The notes under the pieces were generated by a model. It worked only from the letters and a program-made list of their open reading frames with translations, had not been told where the DNA came from and did no database searches. A stretch of DNA of 64,000 nucleotides from assembly GCF_007679035.1 (NCBI RefSeq), contig NZ_VEFR01000005.1:62001-126000 (forward strand). The letters are read 5' to 3'. Of this stretch, positions 15,080 through 23,334 are shown one piece after another. A program made the position numbers and the translations under genes. This DNA comes from Agrococcus jejuensis (GTDB lineage: Bacteria; Actinomycetota; Actinomycetes; Actinomycetales; Microbacteriaceae). Position 1 is the first letter of the stretch; each line of letters begins with the position of its first letter.

Positions 15080-16120
15080 ATGACCGTCATCGAGCCCGCC
15101 CCGGCCCGCCCCGACGACGCGGAGGCGTGGGATGCCGAGGTGCTCGCAGCGCAGGCTCGAGCGCACTACATGCAGTCGTCGGCGTGGGCGCGCACGCGAG
15201 CGGGGTCGCCGTGGACGGCGCTGCGCGATCGCATCCAGGTCGACGGTGCCGACTACCCCGTGCAGCTCTTCGCCAGGACGGCGCCGCTCGCCGGCACGAT
15301 CTACCACGCGGCGCGCATCGCCGGCGTGACGCCCGCCCACGTCGCAGCGCTCACCGAGCGCGCCCGCTCGTACCCGAAGCGCGTCTTCGCCGTGAAGGCC
15401 GAGGTCTTCCAGGAGTACGACCAGACGCTCGTCGACGCGTTCGAGGCCGCCGGCTGGGTGCGCACCGTCTCGAGCCAGTACGAGCACGCCGTCATGGTCG
15501 ACCTGTCGGGCACGCTCGACGAGGTGGCCGCGCGCTTCAAGAAGCGCGCGCGCAACTCGTACCGCTCGGCAGCGAAGCAGGGCGTCACGATCGACGAGGT
15601 GCCGATGACGCCCGAGTCGACGGCGCGCATGCACGAGCTCATCGACGAGGTGCGCGAGCGCACCGGCGGCTACTTCCGACCGCACTCGTACTTCCAGCGC
15701 ATCTGGGACGTCTACGACGCCGAGGGCCAGGGGCGCTTCTTCTACGCGCGACACGGCGGCGACGCCGTGGCGAGCGCGTTCGTCATCCGCTTCGGCGACA
15801 CCGCCTGGTACAAGGATGCGGGCTCGCAGCGCGAGAACCCGAAGCTGTTCGCGCCCTACGCGATGCAGTGGGCGATCATGCAGCGCCTGCACGAGGAGGG
15901 CGTCACGGGCTACGAGCTCGCGAACATCCCCGACCCGGCGTCGTGGGAGGACAGCGACATCCGCGGCCTCTACGTGTTCAAGACGGCCTGGGCGCCCGAG
16001 CCCGTGCGGTACATGCCGTCGTTCGAGCTGCCGCTCAACGGGCGCTACGCGCTGTGGCAGCGGGCGGGCCGCTACCTCCGTGCGCTCTACACGCGCCGCA
16101 CGAAGGACGCCTGGTACTGA
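15080..16120 (+). CDS. FemX/FemAB-family peptidoglycan peptidyltransferase-like protein
   Basis: A 346-residue member of the FemABX family (GNAT-fold double domain), which uses aminoacyl-tRNA to add amino acids to the peptidoglycan stem peptide. Evidence includes HYMQSSAWARTRAG at the N-terminus, FKKRARNSYRSAAKQGVTIDEV (typical Fem nucleotide/tRNA-proximal helix), RTGGYFRPHSYFQRIWD, and SAFVIRFGDTAWYKDAGSQR followed by YAMQWAIMQRLHEEGVTGYELANI. The C-terminus GLYVFKTAWAPEPVRYMPSFELPLN is characteristic. Interpeptide bridges are typical of Microbacteriaceae type B peptidoglycan, so a bridge-forming role is plausible. The stop overlaps the ATG of the next gene by one base (TGATG), indicating coupling to an aldo/keto reductase. 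Confidence 0.87.
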   Translation: MTVIEPAPARPDDAEAWDAEVLAAQARAHYMQSSAWARTRAGSPWTALRDRIQVDGADYPVQLFARTAPLAGTIYHAARIAGVTPAHVAALTERARSYPKRVFAVKAEVFQEYDQTLVDAFEAAGWVRTVSSQYEHAVMVDLSGTLDEVAARFKKRARNSYRSAAKQGVTIDEVPMTPESTARMHELIDEVRERTGGYFRPHSYFQRIWDVYDAEGQGRFFYARHGGDAVASAFVIRFGDTAWYKDAGSQRENPKLFAPYAMQWAIMQRLHEEGVTGYELANIPDPASWEDSDIRGLYVFKTAWAPEPVRYMPSFELPLNGRYALWQRAGRYLRALYTRRTKDAWY

Positions 16121-17001
16121 TGCGCGTCGGACTCGGCCTCGCAGCGCTCGGGCGGCCGGGCTACATCACGCGCGGCCACGACGTCGACCTGCCCGACCGC
16201 ACGGTCGAGGGGATGCGCGTGCGCACGCACGCCATGCTCGACGCGGCGTGGGACGCCGGCGTGCGGTTCGTCGACGCCGCGCGCGGCTACGGGCTCGCCG
16301 AGCGGTTCCTGGGGGAGTGGCTCGCCGCGCATCCCGGCCGTCGCGAGCAGCTGACGATCGAGTCGAAGTGGGGCTACGCGTACACGGCGGGCTGGCGCAT
16401 CGACGCCGACGAGCACGAGCGCAAGGACCACTCGCTCGCGATGCTCGAGCAGCAGTGGGGCGAGACGTGCGAGGCGCTCGGCACCGTGCCCGACGCCTAC
16501 CTCGTGCACTCCGTCACGCCCGACAGCCCCGTGCTCGGCGACGACGCCGTGCTCGCTCGGCTGCGCCGGCTGTCGGAGGCAGGCGTGCGCGTGGGCCTGT
16601 CGACGTCGGGGCCGCGCCAGGCGGAGGTGCTGCGGCGTGCGCTCGAGACGCCGCCGTTCGCGGCCGTGCAGGCGACCTGGAACGTGCTCGAGCGGTCGGC
16701 GGGCGACGCGCTCGTGCGCGCGGCCGACGCCGGCTGGCTCGTCGTGGTGAAGGAGGCGCTCGCGAACGGCGCCGTGCTCGACGCGCTGCCCGGCCCGCGC
16801 GCCGACGCCGATGCGATCGCGGCGGCGCTCGCGATCGACGAGCGCGCGATCGTGCTCTCGGGTGCCGTGACGCTCGAGCAGCTCGCGGCCAACCTCCGCG
16901 CGGTCGACGTCGACGGCGCGGCGGTGGCGCGCGGCACGGCCGCGCTCGTGCAGGCTCCGGACGCGTACTGGGGTGCCCGCGGGGCGCGCGCCTGGCGCTA
17001 G
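16120..17001 (+). CDS. Aldo/keto reductase
   Basis: A 293-residue aldo/keto reductase with an intact tetrad: Asp and Tyr in FVDAARGYGLAE, Lys in IESKWGYAYT and His in AYLVHSVTPD. Sequence is of the YajO/oxidoreductase branch, not the 2,5-diketogluconate reductase branch seen at 13220. It begins on the last base of the FemX-like stop codon, so the two are translated together; what reaction would link it to cell-wall work is unknown. Its C-terminal part (LSGAVTLEQLAANLRAVDVD) keeps the cofactor-binding consensus in outline. The substrate is unassigned. Confidence 0.85.
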   Translation: MRVGLGLAALGRPGYITRGHDVDLPDRTVEGMRVRTHAMLDAAWDAGVRFVDAARGYGLAERFLGEWLAAHPGRREQLTIESKWGYAYTAGWRIDADEHERKDHSLAMLEQQWGETCEALGTVPDAYLVHSVTPDSPVLGDDAVLARLRRLSEAGVRVGLSTSGPRQAEVLRRALETPPFAAVQATWNVLERSAGDALVRAADAGWLVVVKEALANGAVLDALPGPRADADAIAAALAIDERAIVLSGAVTLEQLAANLRAVDVDGAAVARGTAALVQAPDAYWGARGARAWR

Positions 17002-17072
17002 CCGACGAGGGAAACCCGGAACACCCCGCCCGCCTCCCCGGATCGGCGCGCATCCGCTCGTATCGTGAGGCT

Positions 17073-20000
17073 GTGCGGCGAGAGAACGACAGCGCGGGCG
17101 GACCCGGCGACGCCGGCGACCGTGCAGCGGACGCCGAGCAGCCCTTCTGGACGACGGAGCACGAGGCCGTGACGCCCGACGCCCCGGCACCGTCCGGCGA
17201 TGCCGACGAGCCCGTGGCGGCGCCGCAGCACGCCGGGCATGAGCTCATGGGCGCGTCGGCCCCGGCCCCATCGGCGTCTGCGCCGTCGGCAGCCGCGCCT
17301 TCGGCAGCGGCGGCAGCCGCCGGCGCCGAGGCGGCATCGACGACGGCTGCCGCGGCGACCCCCGAGCCCGTCGCGGCGGCTGCGCCCGCGGCATCCCCCG
17401 ACGCCGGCACGCGCCGCCGCGACTGGCAGTCGTGGCGCCTCGAGGTCGAGCGCATCGGCGGACGCTCGCCGCTCGCGTCGTTCGTCGACACGACCGCGAC
17501 GCGCATCGAGCTGTCGACGACGCATCCCGGCGGCCTCGCCCAGTTCATCACCGGGCGTCCGACGGCCCTGTCGAGCCTCATCCGCGACGACCTCGCCCTG
17601 CGCGCCGCGCGCAACGCGGCCGCGGCGATCGCGTCGAAGGGCATCGACCTCGCGGCGTCGCGCTCCATCGACGCCGTGCATCTCGGCATCGGCATCGCCC
17701 GCTTCCCGCACGAGCACGGCGAGATCCACGGCCCCGTGCTGCTGCGCCCCCTCGTGGTGCGCCGCCGCGGCCGCGACTTCGAGCTGCAGCTGCAGGGCCG
17801 CCCCTTCCTCAACCCGCGGCTCGCGCACGTGCTGCGCACCGAGCACGGCGTCGAGCTCGACGAGCTCGCGCTCGTGTCGCTCGCCGACCACGAGGGCACG
17901 TTCACGCCCAACCCCGTGCTCGACCGCATCCGTCTCGCTGCGGCGCATGTGCCCGGCTTCCAGGTGCTGCCGCGGCTCGTCGTGTCGACGTTCGCGGAGG
18001 TCGGCCCGGCGATGGCCGCCGACCTGCGCCCCGTGCCGCACACGGTGCTCGACGCCGTCGCCGGCGACGAGGCGGCCCGCTGGCGGCTGCGCGAGGGCCG
18101 TTCGGCCGTGTCGCAGCTGCCGCTCGACGAGCGCTCGCCGCAGGCCGACCGCCTCGTGCTCGATGCCGACGCGGAGCAGGATGCCGTGGTCGGCGAGATC
18201 GTGGCCGGCAACTCCATCGTCGTGGAGGCGCTGCCCGGCACGGGCGTGACCCAGACGGTCGTGAACGCGATCGGCGCGCTCGTCGACGACGACCGGCGGG
18301 TGCTCGTCGTGAGCCCGCGCCGCGCGACGACGCAGGGCATCGTCGACCGCCTCGCGGCAACGGGCCTGCCCGGCCTCGCCGTGCGGCCGCAGACGCTGCG
18401 CCGCGACCTCATCGCCGCCATCACCCGGTCCGAGCAGGCGCAGCGCCCCGACACGGGCGAGATCGACGACGCGCTCGAGCGGCTGCGCAAGGTGCTGCTC
18501 GACTACCGGCGCGCGCTGCGCCGCGTCGACGACGTGCTCGGCGTCTCGGTGCTCGACTGCCTCAAGGAGCTCTCGCGCCTCGCGATGCTGCCGACGCCGC
18601 CGCAGACGCAGGCGCGCCTGTCGGCCGACACCGTCGCGGCGCTCGCGCAGGATCGGCCCCGCACGGCCGCCACGATGGTGCAGGCGGCGTCGCTCGGCCA
18701 GTTCCGCTTCGGCCCCGAGGACACGCCCTGGTACGGGGCGAACTTCACGGACGACGGCGACGCGGCCGCCGCGCGCGCCGACGCCGAGCGCCTCTCGTCC
18801 GGCGGGCTCGCCGGCGTCGTGGCCGAGGGACGCACGGTGCTGGGCGGCACGAAGCTGCGCCCCTTCGCCTCGATCGCCGAGCTCGGCGCGCAGCTGCGCC
18901 TGCTCGCCGACATCCGCGACACCCTCGATCGCTTCGTGCCGTCGGTCTTCGACCGGCCGCTCGGCGAGCTCATCACCGCCACGGGGCCGCGCCGCGAGGC
19001 GAACGCGGCGCTCGGCGGCATGCAGCGCCGCCGCCTGCGCAAGCACGCGCTCGAGTACGCCCGCGCCGGCGCGATCATCCCCGACCTGCACGCGGCCCTC
19101 GAAGGCGTGCAGCGCCAGCGCAAGCAGTGGGCCCGCTGGGCGCCCGACGGCGCGGTGCCGAGCGTGCCGACGGGCCTCGGCGCCCTCGAGGCGCTGCATC
19201 GGGATGCGCTGACGGCGCTCGAGCGCATCGACGCGGCCCTCGTGGGCACCGACGCGCCGAGCCTCGTCGACCTGCCGCTCGACGCGCTGCAGCAGCGCCT
19301 CGACGAGCTCGCTGCACCGTCGGAGGCGCTCGACAGCATCCAGGAGCGCGCGACCCTCATGTCGACGCTCGCCGAGCTCGAGCTCGAGCCGCTCGTCGCC
19401 GACCTCGCGACGCGGCACGTCGAGCACGACGAGGTCGCGCACGAGCTCGACCTCGCATGGTGGCAGTCGGCCCTCGAGCAGCTGCTGCAGCGCGAGCGGG
19501 CGCTGCTGCGAGGCAACACGACGGTGCTCGAGCGCCTCGAGTCCGACTTCGCGCTCGTCGACGAGGCGCACGTCGACGCGGCGTCCGCGCGCCTCGCATG
19601 GCAGCTCGCGCAGTCGTGGCGCCTCGCGATCGCCGACCACGCCGACGAGGCCGAGGCGCTGCGCGCGCTGCTGCGCTCTGGCGGCCTCGACCCCGCGACG
19701 CTGCAGGGTCGTGCGCCGCACGTGTCGCGCGCGATCGCACCCGTGTGGCTCGCGAGCCCGTACGACGTGCACCGCGTCGCCCGCTCGATCCCGTTCGACG
19801 TCGTCATCGTGCTCGACGCCGGCGCCGTGACGCTCGCCGAGTCGGTGGGCGCCCTCACGCGCGCGCCGCAGGTCGTCGCGATCGGCGACCCGGCCACGCA
19901 GATCCCGTCGCCGTTCGACGTCGGCATCTCGGCCCTCGGCGTGCGGCCCTCGTACGAGCTCGGCAGCCCCGACGAGCTGCACGGCGAGTCCGCCCTCGCA

Positions 20001-20984
20001 CGCCTCGCCGAGGTGCTGCCGGTGCACCGCCTCGCCCGCACGTACCGCACGGGCGGCGCCGACCTCATCGAGACGGTCTCGCGGCGCTTCTACGACGGCG
20101 GCATCGAGACGCTGCCGTGGGCAGGCACGTTCCTCGGCCACGCATCGCTCACGGTCTCGACGGTGCAGGATGCGTTCGGCCTGCCCGACCAGCAGTCGGC
20201 GCTCGTCGAGAGCCCCGACGCCGAGGTCGAGCGCGTCATCGCCCTCGTCACGCACCACGCGAGGTCGCGCCCGCACGAGTCGCTCATGGTCGTCACCGGC
20301 AACGAGCGCCACGAGGTGCGTGTGCAGCAGGCGGTCGTGCAGGCGCTCGGCCAGCCCGGCGCGTTCACCGACTTCGTCGTCGCCGAGAGCGACGAGCCGT
20401 TCGTCGTCGCGGACGTCGCGCACGCCAACGCGCTGAGCCGCGACCGCGTCATCTTCTCGATCGGCTACGCCCGCACCCGCTACGGGCGCGCGCTCGACCT
20501 GGGCAGGCTCGCCGACCCCGGCGGCGACCGCATGCTCGCCGTCGCCATGACGAGGGCGCGCAAGGCCATGACGCTCGTGTCGGGATTCCAGGCCTCCGAC
20601 CTCGACGGCCAGCAGCTCGAGCACGGCGCGGCCGTGCTGCGCGACGTGCTGCTCGAGGCCGAGCGGCCGCAGCGGCCGCGATCGACGCACGGCGGCGACC
20701 CGCTGCTCGTCGACCTCGCCCGCCGTCTCGAGGCGCGCGGCCTGCGCACGGCCGTCGACCACGCGGGCCTGCCGCTCGTCGTCGCCAACGGCGGGGTCTG
20801 CGCGGCCATCGAGACCGACCACGACGACGACCGACCGCTGCGCGAGAGCCTGCGCGTGCGTCCCGAGCACCTGCGCCGGCTGGGCTGGCACACGATGCGC
20901 GTGCACGCGTTCGAGCTCTTCACGGACCCCGAGGCCGTCGCGACCCGCATCGCGAGGCTCGTCGGCGCCGACGGCGACGAGTGA
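17073..20984 (+). CDS. DUF4011-related SF1 helicase-like protein with degenerate ATPase motifs and C-terminal nuclease-like domain
   Basis: A 1303-residue protein. Residues 1-120 are low-complexity Ala/Pro/Asp. The body follows the large Upf1-like helicases with a DUF4011 region: a Q-motif-like LVLDADAEQDAVV, then Walker A position LPGTGVTQT (387-395) in which the essential lysine is valine (Val392). Walker B is VIVLDAGAVT with Ala916 where DE is expected. Later motifs remain recognisable: VVAIGDPATQIPS, RTYRTGGADLIE, RRFYDGGIETLP and MLAVAMTRARKAMTLVSG. The last 110 residues (LARRLEARGLRTAV, ETDHDDDRPLRES, HLRRLGWHTMRVHAFELFTDP) resemble the MTES_1575/Vsr-like nuclease end of this family. 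ATP hydrolysis is therefore doubtful. The GTG has TATCGT six bases upstream. Its stop overlaps a 72-residue gene. Confidence 0.8.
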   Translation: MRRENDSAGGPGDAGDRAADAEQPFWTTEHEAVTPDAPAPSGDADEPVAAPQHAGHELMGASAPAPSASAPSAAAPSAAAAAAGAEAASTTAAAATPEPVAAAAPAASPDAGTRRRDWQSWRLEVERIGGRSPLASFVDTTATRIELSTTHPGGLAQFITGRPTALSSLIRDDLALRAARNAAAAIASKGIDLAASRSIDAVHLGIGIARFPHEHGEIHGPVLLRPLVVRRRGRDFELQLQGRPFLNPRLAHVLRTEHGVELDELALVSLADHEGTFTPNPVLDRIRLAAAHVPGFQVLPRLVVSTFAEVGPAMAADLRPVPHTVLDAVAGDEAARWRLREGRSAVSQLPLDERSPQADRLVLDADAEQDAVVGEIVAGNSIVVEALPGTGVTQTVVNAIGALVDDDRRVLVVSPRRATTQGIVDRLAATGLPGLAVRPQTLRRDLIAAITRSEQAQRPDTGEIDDALERLRKVLLDYRRALRRVDDVLGVSVLDCLKELSRLAMLPTPPQTQARLSADTVAALAQDRPRTAATMVQAASLGQFRFGPEDTPWYGANFTDDGDAAAARADAERLSSGGLAGVVAEGRTVLGGTKLRPFASIAELGAQLRLLADIRDTLDRFVPSVFDRPLGELITATGPRREANAALGGMQRRRLRKHALEYARAGAIIPDLHAALEGVQRQRKQWARWAPDGAVPSVPTGLGALEALHRDALTALERIDAALVGTDAPSLVDLPLDALQQRLDELAAPSEALDSIQERATLMSTLAELELEPLVADLATRHVEHDEVAHELDLAWWQSALEQLLQRERALLRGNTTVLERLESDFALVDEAHVDAASARLAWQLAQSWRLAIADHADEAEALRALLRSGGLDPATLQGRAPHVSRAIAPVWLASPYDVHRVARSIPFDVVIVLDAGAVTLAESVGALTRAPQVVAIGDPATQIPSPFDVGISALGVRPSYELGSPDELHGESALARLAEVLPVHRLARTYRTGGADLIETVSRRFYDGGIETLPWAGTFLGHASLTVSTVQDAFGLPDQQSALVESPDAEVERVIALVTHHARSRPHESLMVVTGNERHEVRVQQAVVQALGQPGAFTDFVVAESDEPFVVADVAHANALSRDRVIFSIGYARTRYGRALDLGRLADPGGDRMLAVAMTRARKAMTLVSGFQASDLDGQQLEHGAAVLRDVLLEAERPQRPRSTHGGDPLLVDLARRLEARGLRTAVDHAGLPLVVANGGVCAAIETDHDDDRPLRESLRVRPEHLRRLGWHTMRVHAFELFTDPEAVATRIARLVGADGDE

Positions 20985-21199
20985 CCGAGCCGATGGATGG
21001 CGCGGCCGACGAGCCGCGCGTACGCGACGACGGCCTGCTCGAGGATCGGGCGGCGGAGCCCCTCGTCGTGCGCCGGCGCGGTCGACGCGTGTCGACGGAG
21101 CCCGTCGACGGCGCGACCGACGAGCCCGCACCCGAGCGACGGCAGTCGACCGACAACGACGATCGCCTGCGCGGCGACAAGCCGCCGCACTGGGGCTGA
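20981..21199 (+). CDS. Small conserved protein coupled to the helicase-like gene
   Basis: A 72-residue, mostly charged and probably disordered protein starting at a GTG that overlaps the helicase-like stop by four bases (GTGA). It contains a repeated phrase, VTEPMDGAADEPRVR and VSTEPVDGATDEPAPE, about 37 residues apart, and ends in DNDDRLRGDKPPHWG. The tight C-terminal motif ending PPHWG looks conserved, while the rest looks free. No function can be assigned; translational coupling suggests it works with, or is made in proportion to, the large protein. Confidence 0.65.
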   Translation: MTEPMDGAADEPRVRDDGLLEDRAAEPLVVRRRGRRVSTEPVDGATDEPAPERRQSTDNDDRLRGDKPPHWG

Positions 21200-21254
21200 G
21201 CGCCCTCGGCGAACGCCGCATCCATCGCTACGGATTCCGGAGTAGGCTGCGATC

Positions 21255-22274
21255 GTGCGACGCTTCGGCACCCTCTCCTTCGGCCACTACGGACCCCTCG
21301 GCGGCGGCCGCGAGCTGACCGCGCAGGACAACCTGCTGCAGGCCATCGACCTCGCCGTCGGCATGGACGAGCTCGGGGTCGACGTGACCGCGCTGCGCGT
21401 GCACCACTTCGCCCGGCAGCATGCGGCACCCATGCCGCTGCTCACGGCGATGGCGGCGCGCACGCGGCGCATCCACGTCGGCACCGGCGTCATCGACATG
21501 CGGTACGAGAACCCGCTGTACCTCGCCGAAGAGGCCGCGGCGCTCGACCTCATCGCCGACGGCAGGCTCATGCTCGGCATCTCGCGCGGCAGCCCCGAGA
21601 CCGTCGTGCGCGGCTATGAGCACTTCGGGTACCGGGGCGACGACGAGCGCGGCGCCGACCTCGCCGCCCGCAACCTCGACCTGTTCCTGCGCGCCGTCGA
21701 GGGCGAGGGCATCGCCGAGCGCGACCCCGACAGCCCGTTCGGCGGCGGCCGCGGCATGCAGCGCATCGAGCCGCAGTCGCCCACCCTGCGCGGCAACGTG
21801 TGGTGGGGCGCCGGGTCGACCGAGACCGCGATCCGCACGGGCCAGCAGGGCATGCACCTCATGTCGTCGACGCTGCTCACCGAGGATCGCGGGATGCCGT
21901 TCGGTGACCTGCAGGCCGAGCAGCTCGCCGCCTACCGCGCCGCGTGGGCTGCCGCGGGCCACGCGGGCACGCCGCAGACGTCCGTGTCCCGCAGCGTCTT
22001 CCCCATCACCTCGCAGCAGGATGCGCTGCTCTTCGGCGGCGCCGCCGGTCGCGACCAGGTGGGCGTCATCGACGGCTTCCGCTCGACCTTCGGCCGCACC
22101 TACGCGGCCGAGCCCGACGTGCTCATCGAGCAGCTGCGCGCCGACCGCGCCGTCATGGAGTCGGACACGCTGCTGCTCACGATCCCGTCGCAGCTGGGCG
22201 TCGAGCTGAACCTGCGCATCGTCGAGTCGTTCGCGACGCACGTCGCGCCGGCGCTGGGGTGGCACGCGGCCTGA
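21255..22274 (+). CDS. LLM-class flavin-dependent oxidoreductase (luciferase-like)
   Basis: A 339-residue TIM-barrel oxidoreductase of the bacterial luciferase-like family, using FMN or F420. Features are GMDELGVDVTALRVHHFARQ near the N-terminus, RIHVGTGVIDMRYENPLYLAEEAAALDLIADGRLMLGISRGSPE (shown here in outline only), and a C-terminal FRSTFGRTYAAEPDVLIEQL. The substrate class cannot be set from sequence. The GTG start has TAGGCT (21243-21248) exactly six bases upstream, so the message is probably leaderless. It stands alone; a repetitive palindromic region follows. Confidence 0.88.
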   Translation: MRRFGTLSFGHYGPLGGGRELTAQDNLLQAIDLAVGMDELGVDVTALRVHHFARQHAAPMPLLTAMAARTRRIHVGTGVIDMRYENPLYLAEEAAALDLIADGRLMLGISRGSPETVVRGYEHFGYRGDDERGADLAARNLDLFLRAVEGEGIAERDPDSPFGGGRGMQRIEPQSPTLRGNVWWGAGSTETAIRTGQQGMHLMSSTLLTEDRGMPFGDLQAEQLAAYRAAWAAAGHAGTPQTSVSRSVFPITSQQDALLFGGAAGRDQVGVIDGFRSTFGRTYAAEPDVLIEQLRADRAVMESDTLLLTIPSQLGVELNLRIVESFATHVAPALGWHAA

Positions 22275-22289
22275 CACGGACTGGACCGC

Positions 22290-22487
22290 TCCTCGACCAT
22301 TCGTACCTGGTCGGGCCTCTTCCCACCTGCTGGTCGAGGAGGCCCCGAGCGCAGCGAGGAGCCGTCACGAGACCGCGCGACGCCCGCTCGCCGCGACCAT
22401 GTGCGTGGCTGGGTGGGAGCGGCGGTCGCGTGGTCTCGTGACGCGGGCTCGCCCAGGGGCTCGCACGCTCCTCGACCAGCTGGTGGG
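22290..22487. repeat. REP-like nested palindromic element (TGGTCGAGGA family)
   Basis: CTCCTCGACCA (22290-22300) pairs with TGGTCGAGGAG (22331-22341). CCCACCTGCTGGTCGAGGA (22322-22340) also pairs with its near-complement at 22469-22487 (18 of 19). An inner pair, GTCACGAGACC near 22365 and GGTCTCGTGAC near 22432, extends the second structure, which could fold as a stem of over 150 bases. The core motif is like intergenic palindromes that are scattered in Microbacteriaceae genomes. No ORF here is credible. Confidence 0.65.
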
Positions 22488-22500
22488 ACGCCCACCGCAC

Positions 22501-22538
22501 GACGAAGGCCCGCGCACCGAGGTGCGCGGGCCTTCGTC
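22501..22538 (-). terminator. Strong hairpin terminator of mscL
   Basis: GACGAAGGCCCGCGCACC (22501-22518) and its exact complement (22521-22538) with a two-base centre; in practice the loop opens a few pairs. It lies 13 bases beyond the mscL stop and, being symmetric, could also stop readthrough from the left. Confidence 0.8.
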
Positions 22539-22550
22539 GTCGTCGTTCGG

Positions 22551-22967
22551 CTACTGCTGCGTCGTCGCCGGAGGCGTCGCCTGCGCCTGCTGGCGGAGCA
22601 GCTCGCGGATGTCCTGCAGCACGTCGACGTCGGTCTCCTTCGCGGCCTCCTCGGTGGTGCCGCGACGCTTCGCCTGACGCTCCTTGAACTTCGCCATCGG
22701 CAGGATGAGCGCGAAGTAGACGACTGCTGCGATGAGCAGGAAGTTGATGACGGCCGCGATGACCGCGCCCGTGCCGAACTTCAGGGTGTCGGTGACGTTC
22801 CACGTCGCCTCGGCGATGTCCGACGTGTCGAAGAGGTTCGCGATGATCGGCGTGAAGATGCCCTCCACGAGCGCCGTGACGATCGCGGTGAAGGCGGTGC
22901 CGATGATGACGGCCGTCGCCAGCTCGATCACGTTGCCGCGGAGGATGAACTCCTTGAAGCCCTGCAT
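22551..22967 (-). CDS. mscL: Large-conductance mechanosensitive channel MscL
   Basis: A 138-residue channel that opens under membrane tension to release solutes in hypo-osmotic shock. The conserved N-terminus FKEFILRGNVIELATAVIIGTAF includes the first helix and start of TM1. TM2 is AVIAAVINFLLIAAVVYFAL, followed by the charged LPMAKFKERQAKRR and a C-terminal helix (DVLQDIRELLRQQ). I start at the inner ATG (22967), which has GGAG six bases upstream and gives the usual MscL N-terminus; the outer ATG at 22979 would add MEQA. It is followed by a strong terminator. The FmdB and cyclo-ligase genes lie upstream on the same strand. Confidence 0.95.
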   Translation of the reverse strand: MQGFKEFILRGNVIELATAVIIGTAFTAIVTALVEGIFTPIIANLFDTSDIAEATWNVTDTLKFGTGAVIAAVINFLLIAAVVYFALILPMAKFKERQAKRRGTTEEAAKETDVDVLQDIRELLRQQAQATPPATTQQ

Positions 22968-23011
22968 GGCCTGCTCCATTCGTAGGGGGTGCGCCCGGCG
23001 GACGCGTCTGG

Positions 23012-23320
23012 TCAGCTCGACGACGAGGACGCGGAGGATCCCGACGACGACGATCCCTCCGACTTCGCCTTCGAGGTCGACGACGAGCTCGACGACGAGC
23101 CCGACTCCTTCGATCCCGAGCCGCCGGAGCCGCCCGAGCCGCTCGCGCGCGAGTCGGTGCGGTAGAAGCCCGAGCCCTTGAACGTGACGCCGATGGCGTC
23201 GAAGCGCTTGCGCAGGCGACCGCCGCACGCCTCGCAGACGGTGAGGGCGTCGTCGGTGAACGACTGGCGAACCTCGATGGCGGTGCCGCAGGCGGTGCAC
23301 TGGTAGGCGTAGACGGGCAT
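23012..23320 (-). CDS. FmdB-family zinc-ribbon protein
   Basis: A 102-residue protein. Residues 1-45 are the FmdB zinc ribbon, with two CxxC knuckles: MPVYAYQCTACGTAIEVRQ and TVCEACGGRLRKRF. GVTFKGSGFYRTDSR is the conserved segment after the ribbon. Residues 60-102 are almost only Ser and Gly with some Lys and Glu, so the tail is disordered and unusually Ser-rich. The family is suspected to be regulatory; no precise role is established. It sits 14 bases from the cyclo-ligase gene on the same strand, a pairing common in Actinobacteria. Confidence 0.9.
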   Translation of the reverse strand: MPVYAYQCTACGTAIEVRQSFTDDALTVCEACGGRLRKRFDAIGVTFKGSGFYRTDSRASGSGGSGGSGSKESGSSSSSSSTSKAKSEGSSSSGSSASSSSS

Positions 23321-23334
23321 GGCGTGTGTCCTGT

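Noticed and set aside
16998..21221. A 1407-codon open frame on the minus strand opposite the helicase-like gene
   Set aside because: At this GC content antisense frames stay open by chance. It has Arg/Ala-rich low-complexity content, no motif and no start signal, and the plus strand carries clear helicase motifs.
22399..22677. Plus-strand open frame in the palindromic region and mscL
   Set aside because: It runs across a terminator hairpin and antisense to mscL, with a repetitive composition.
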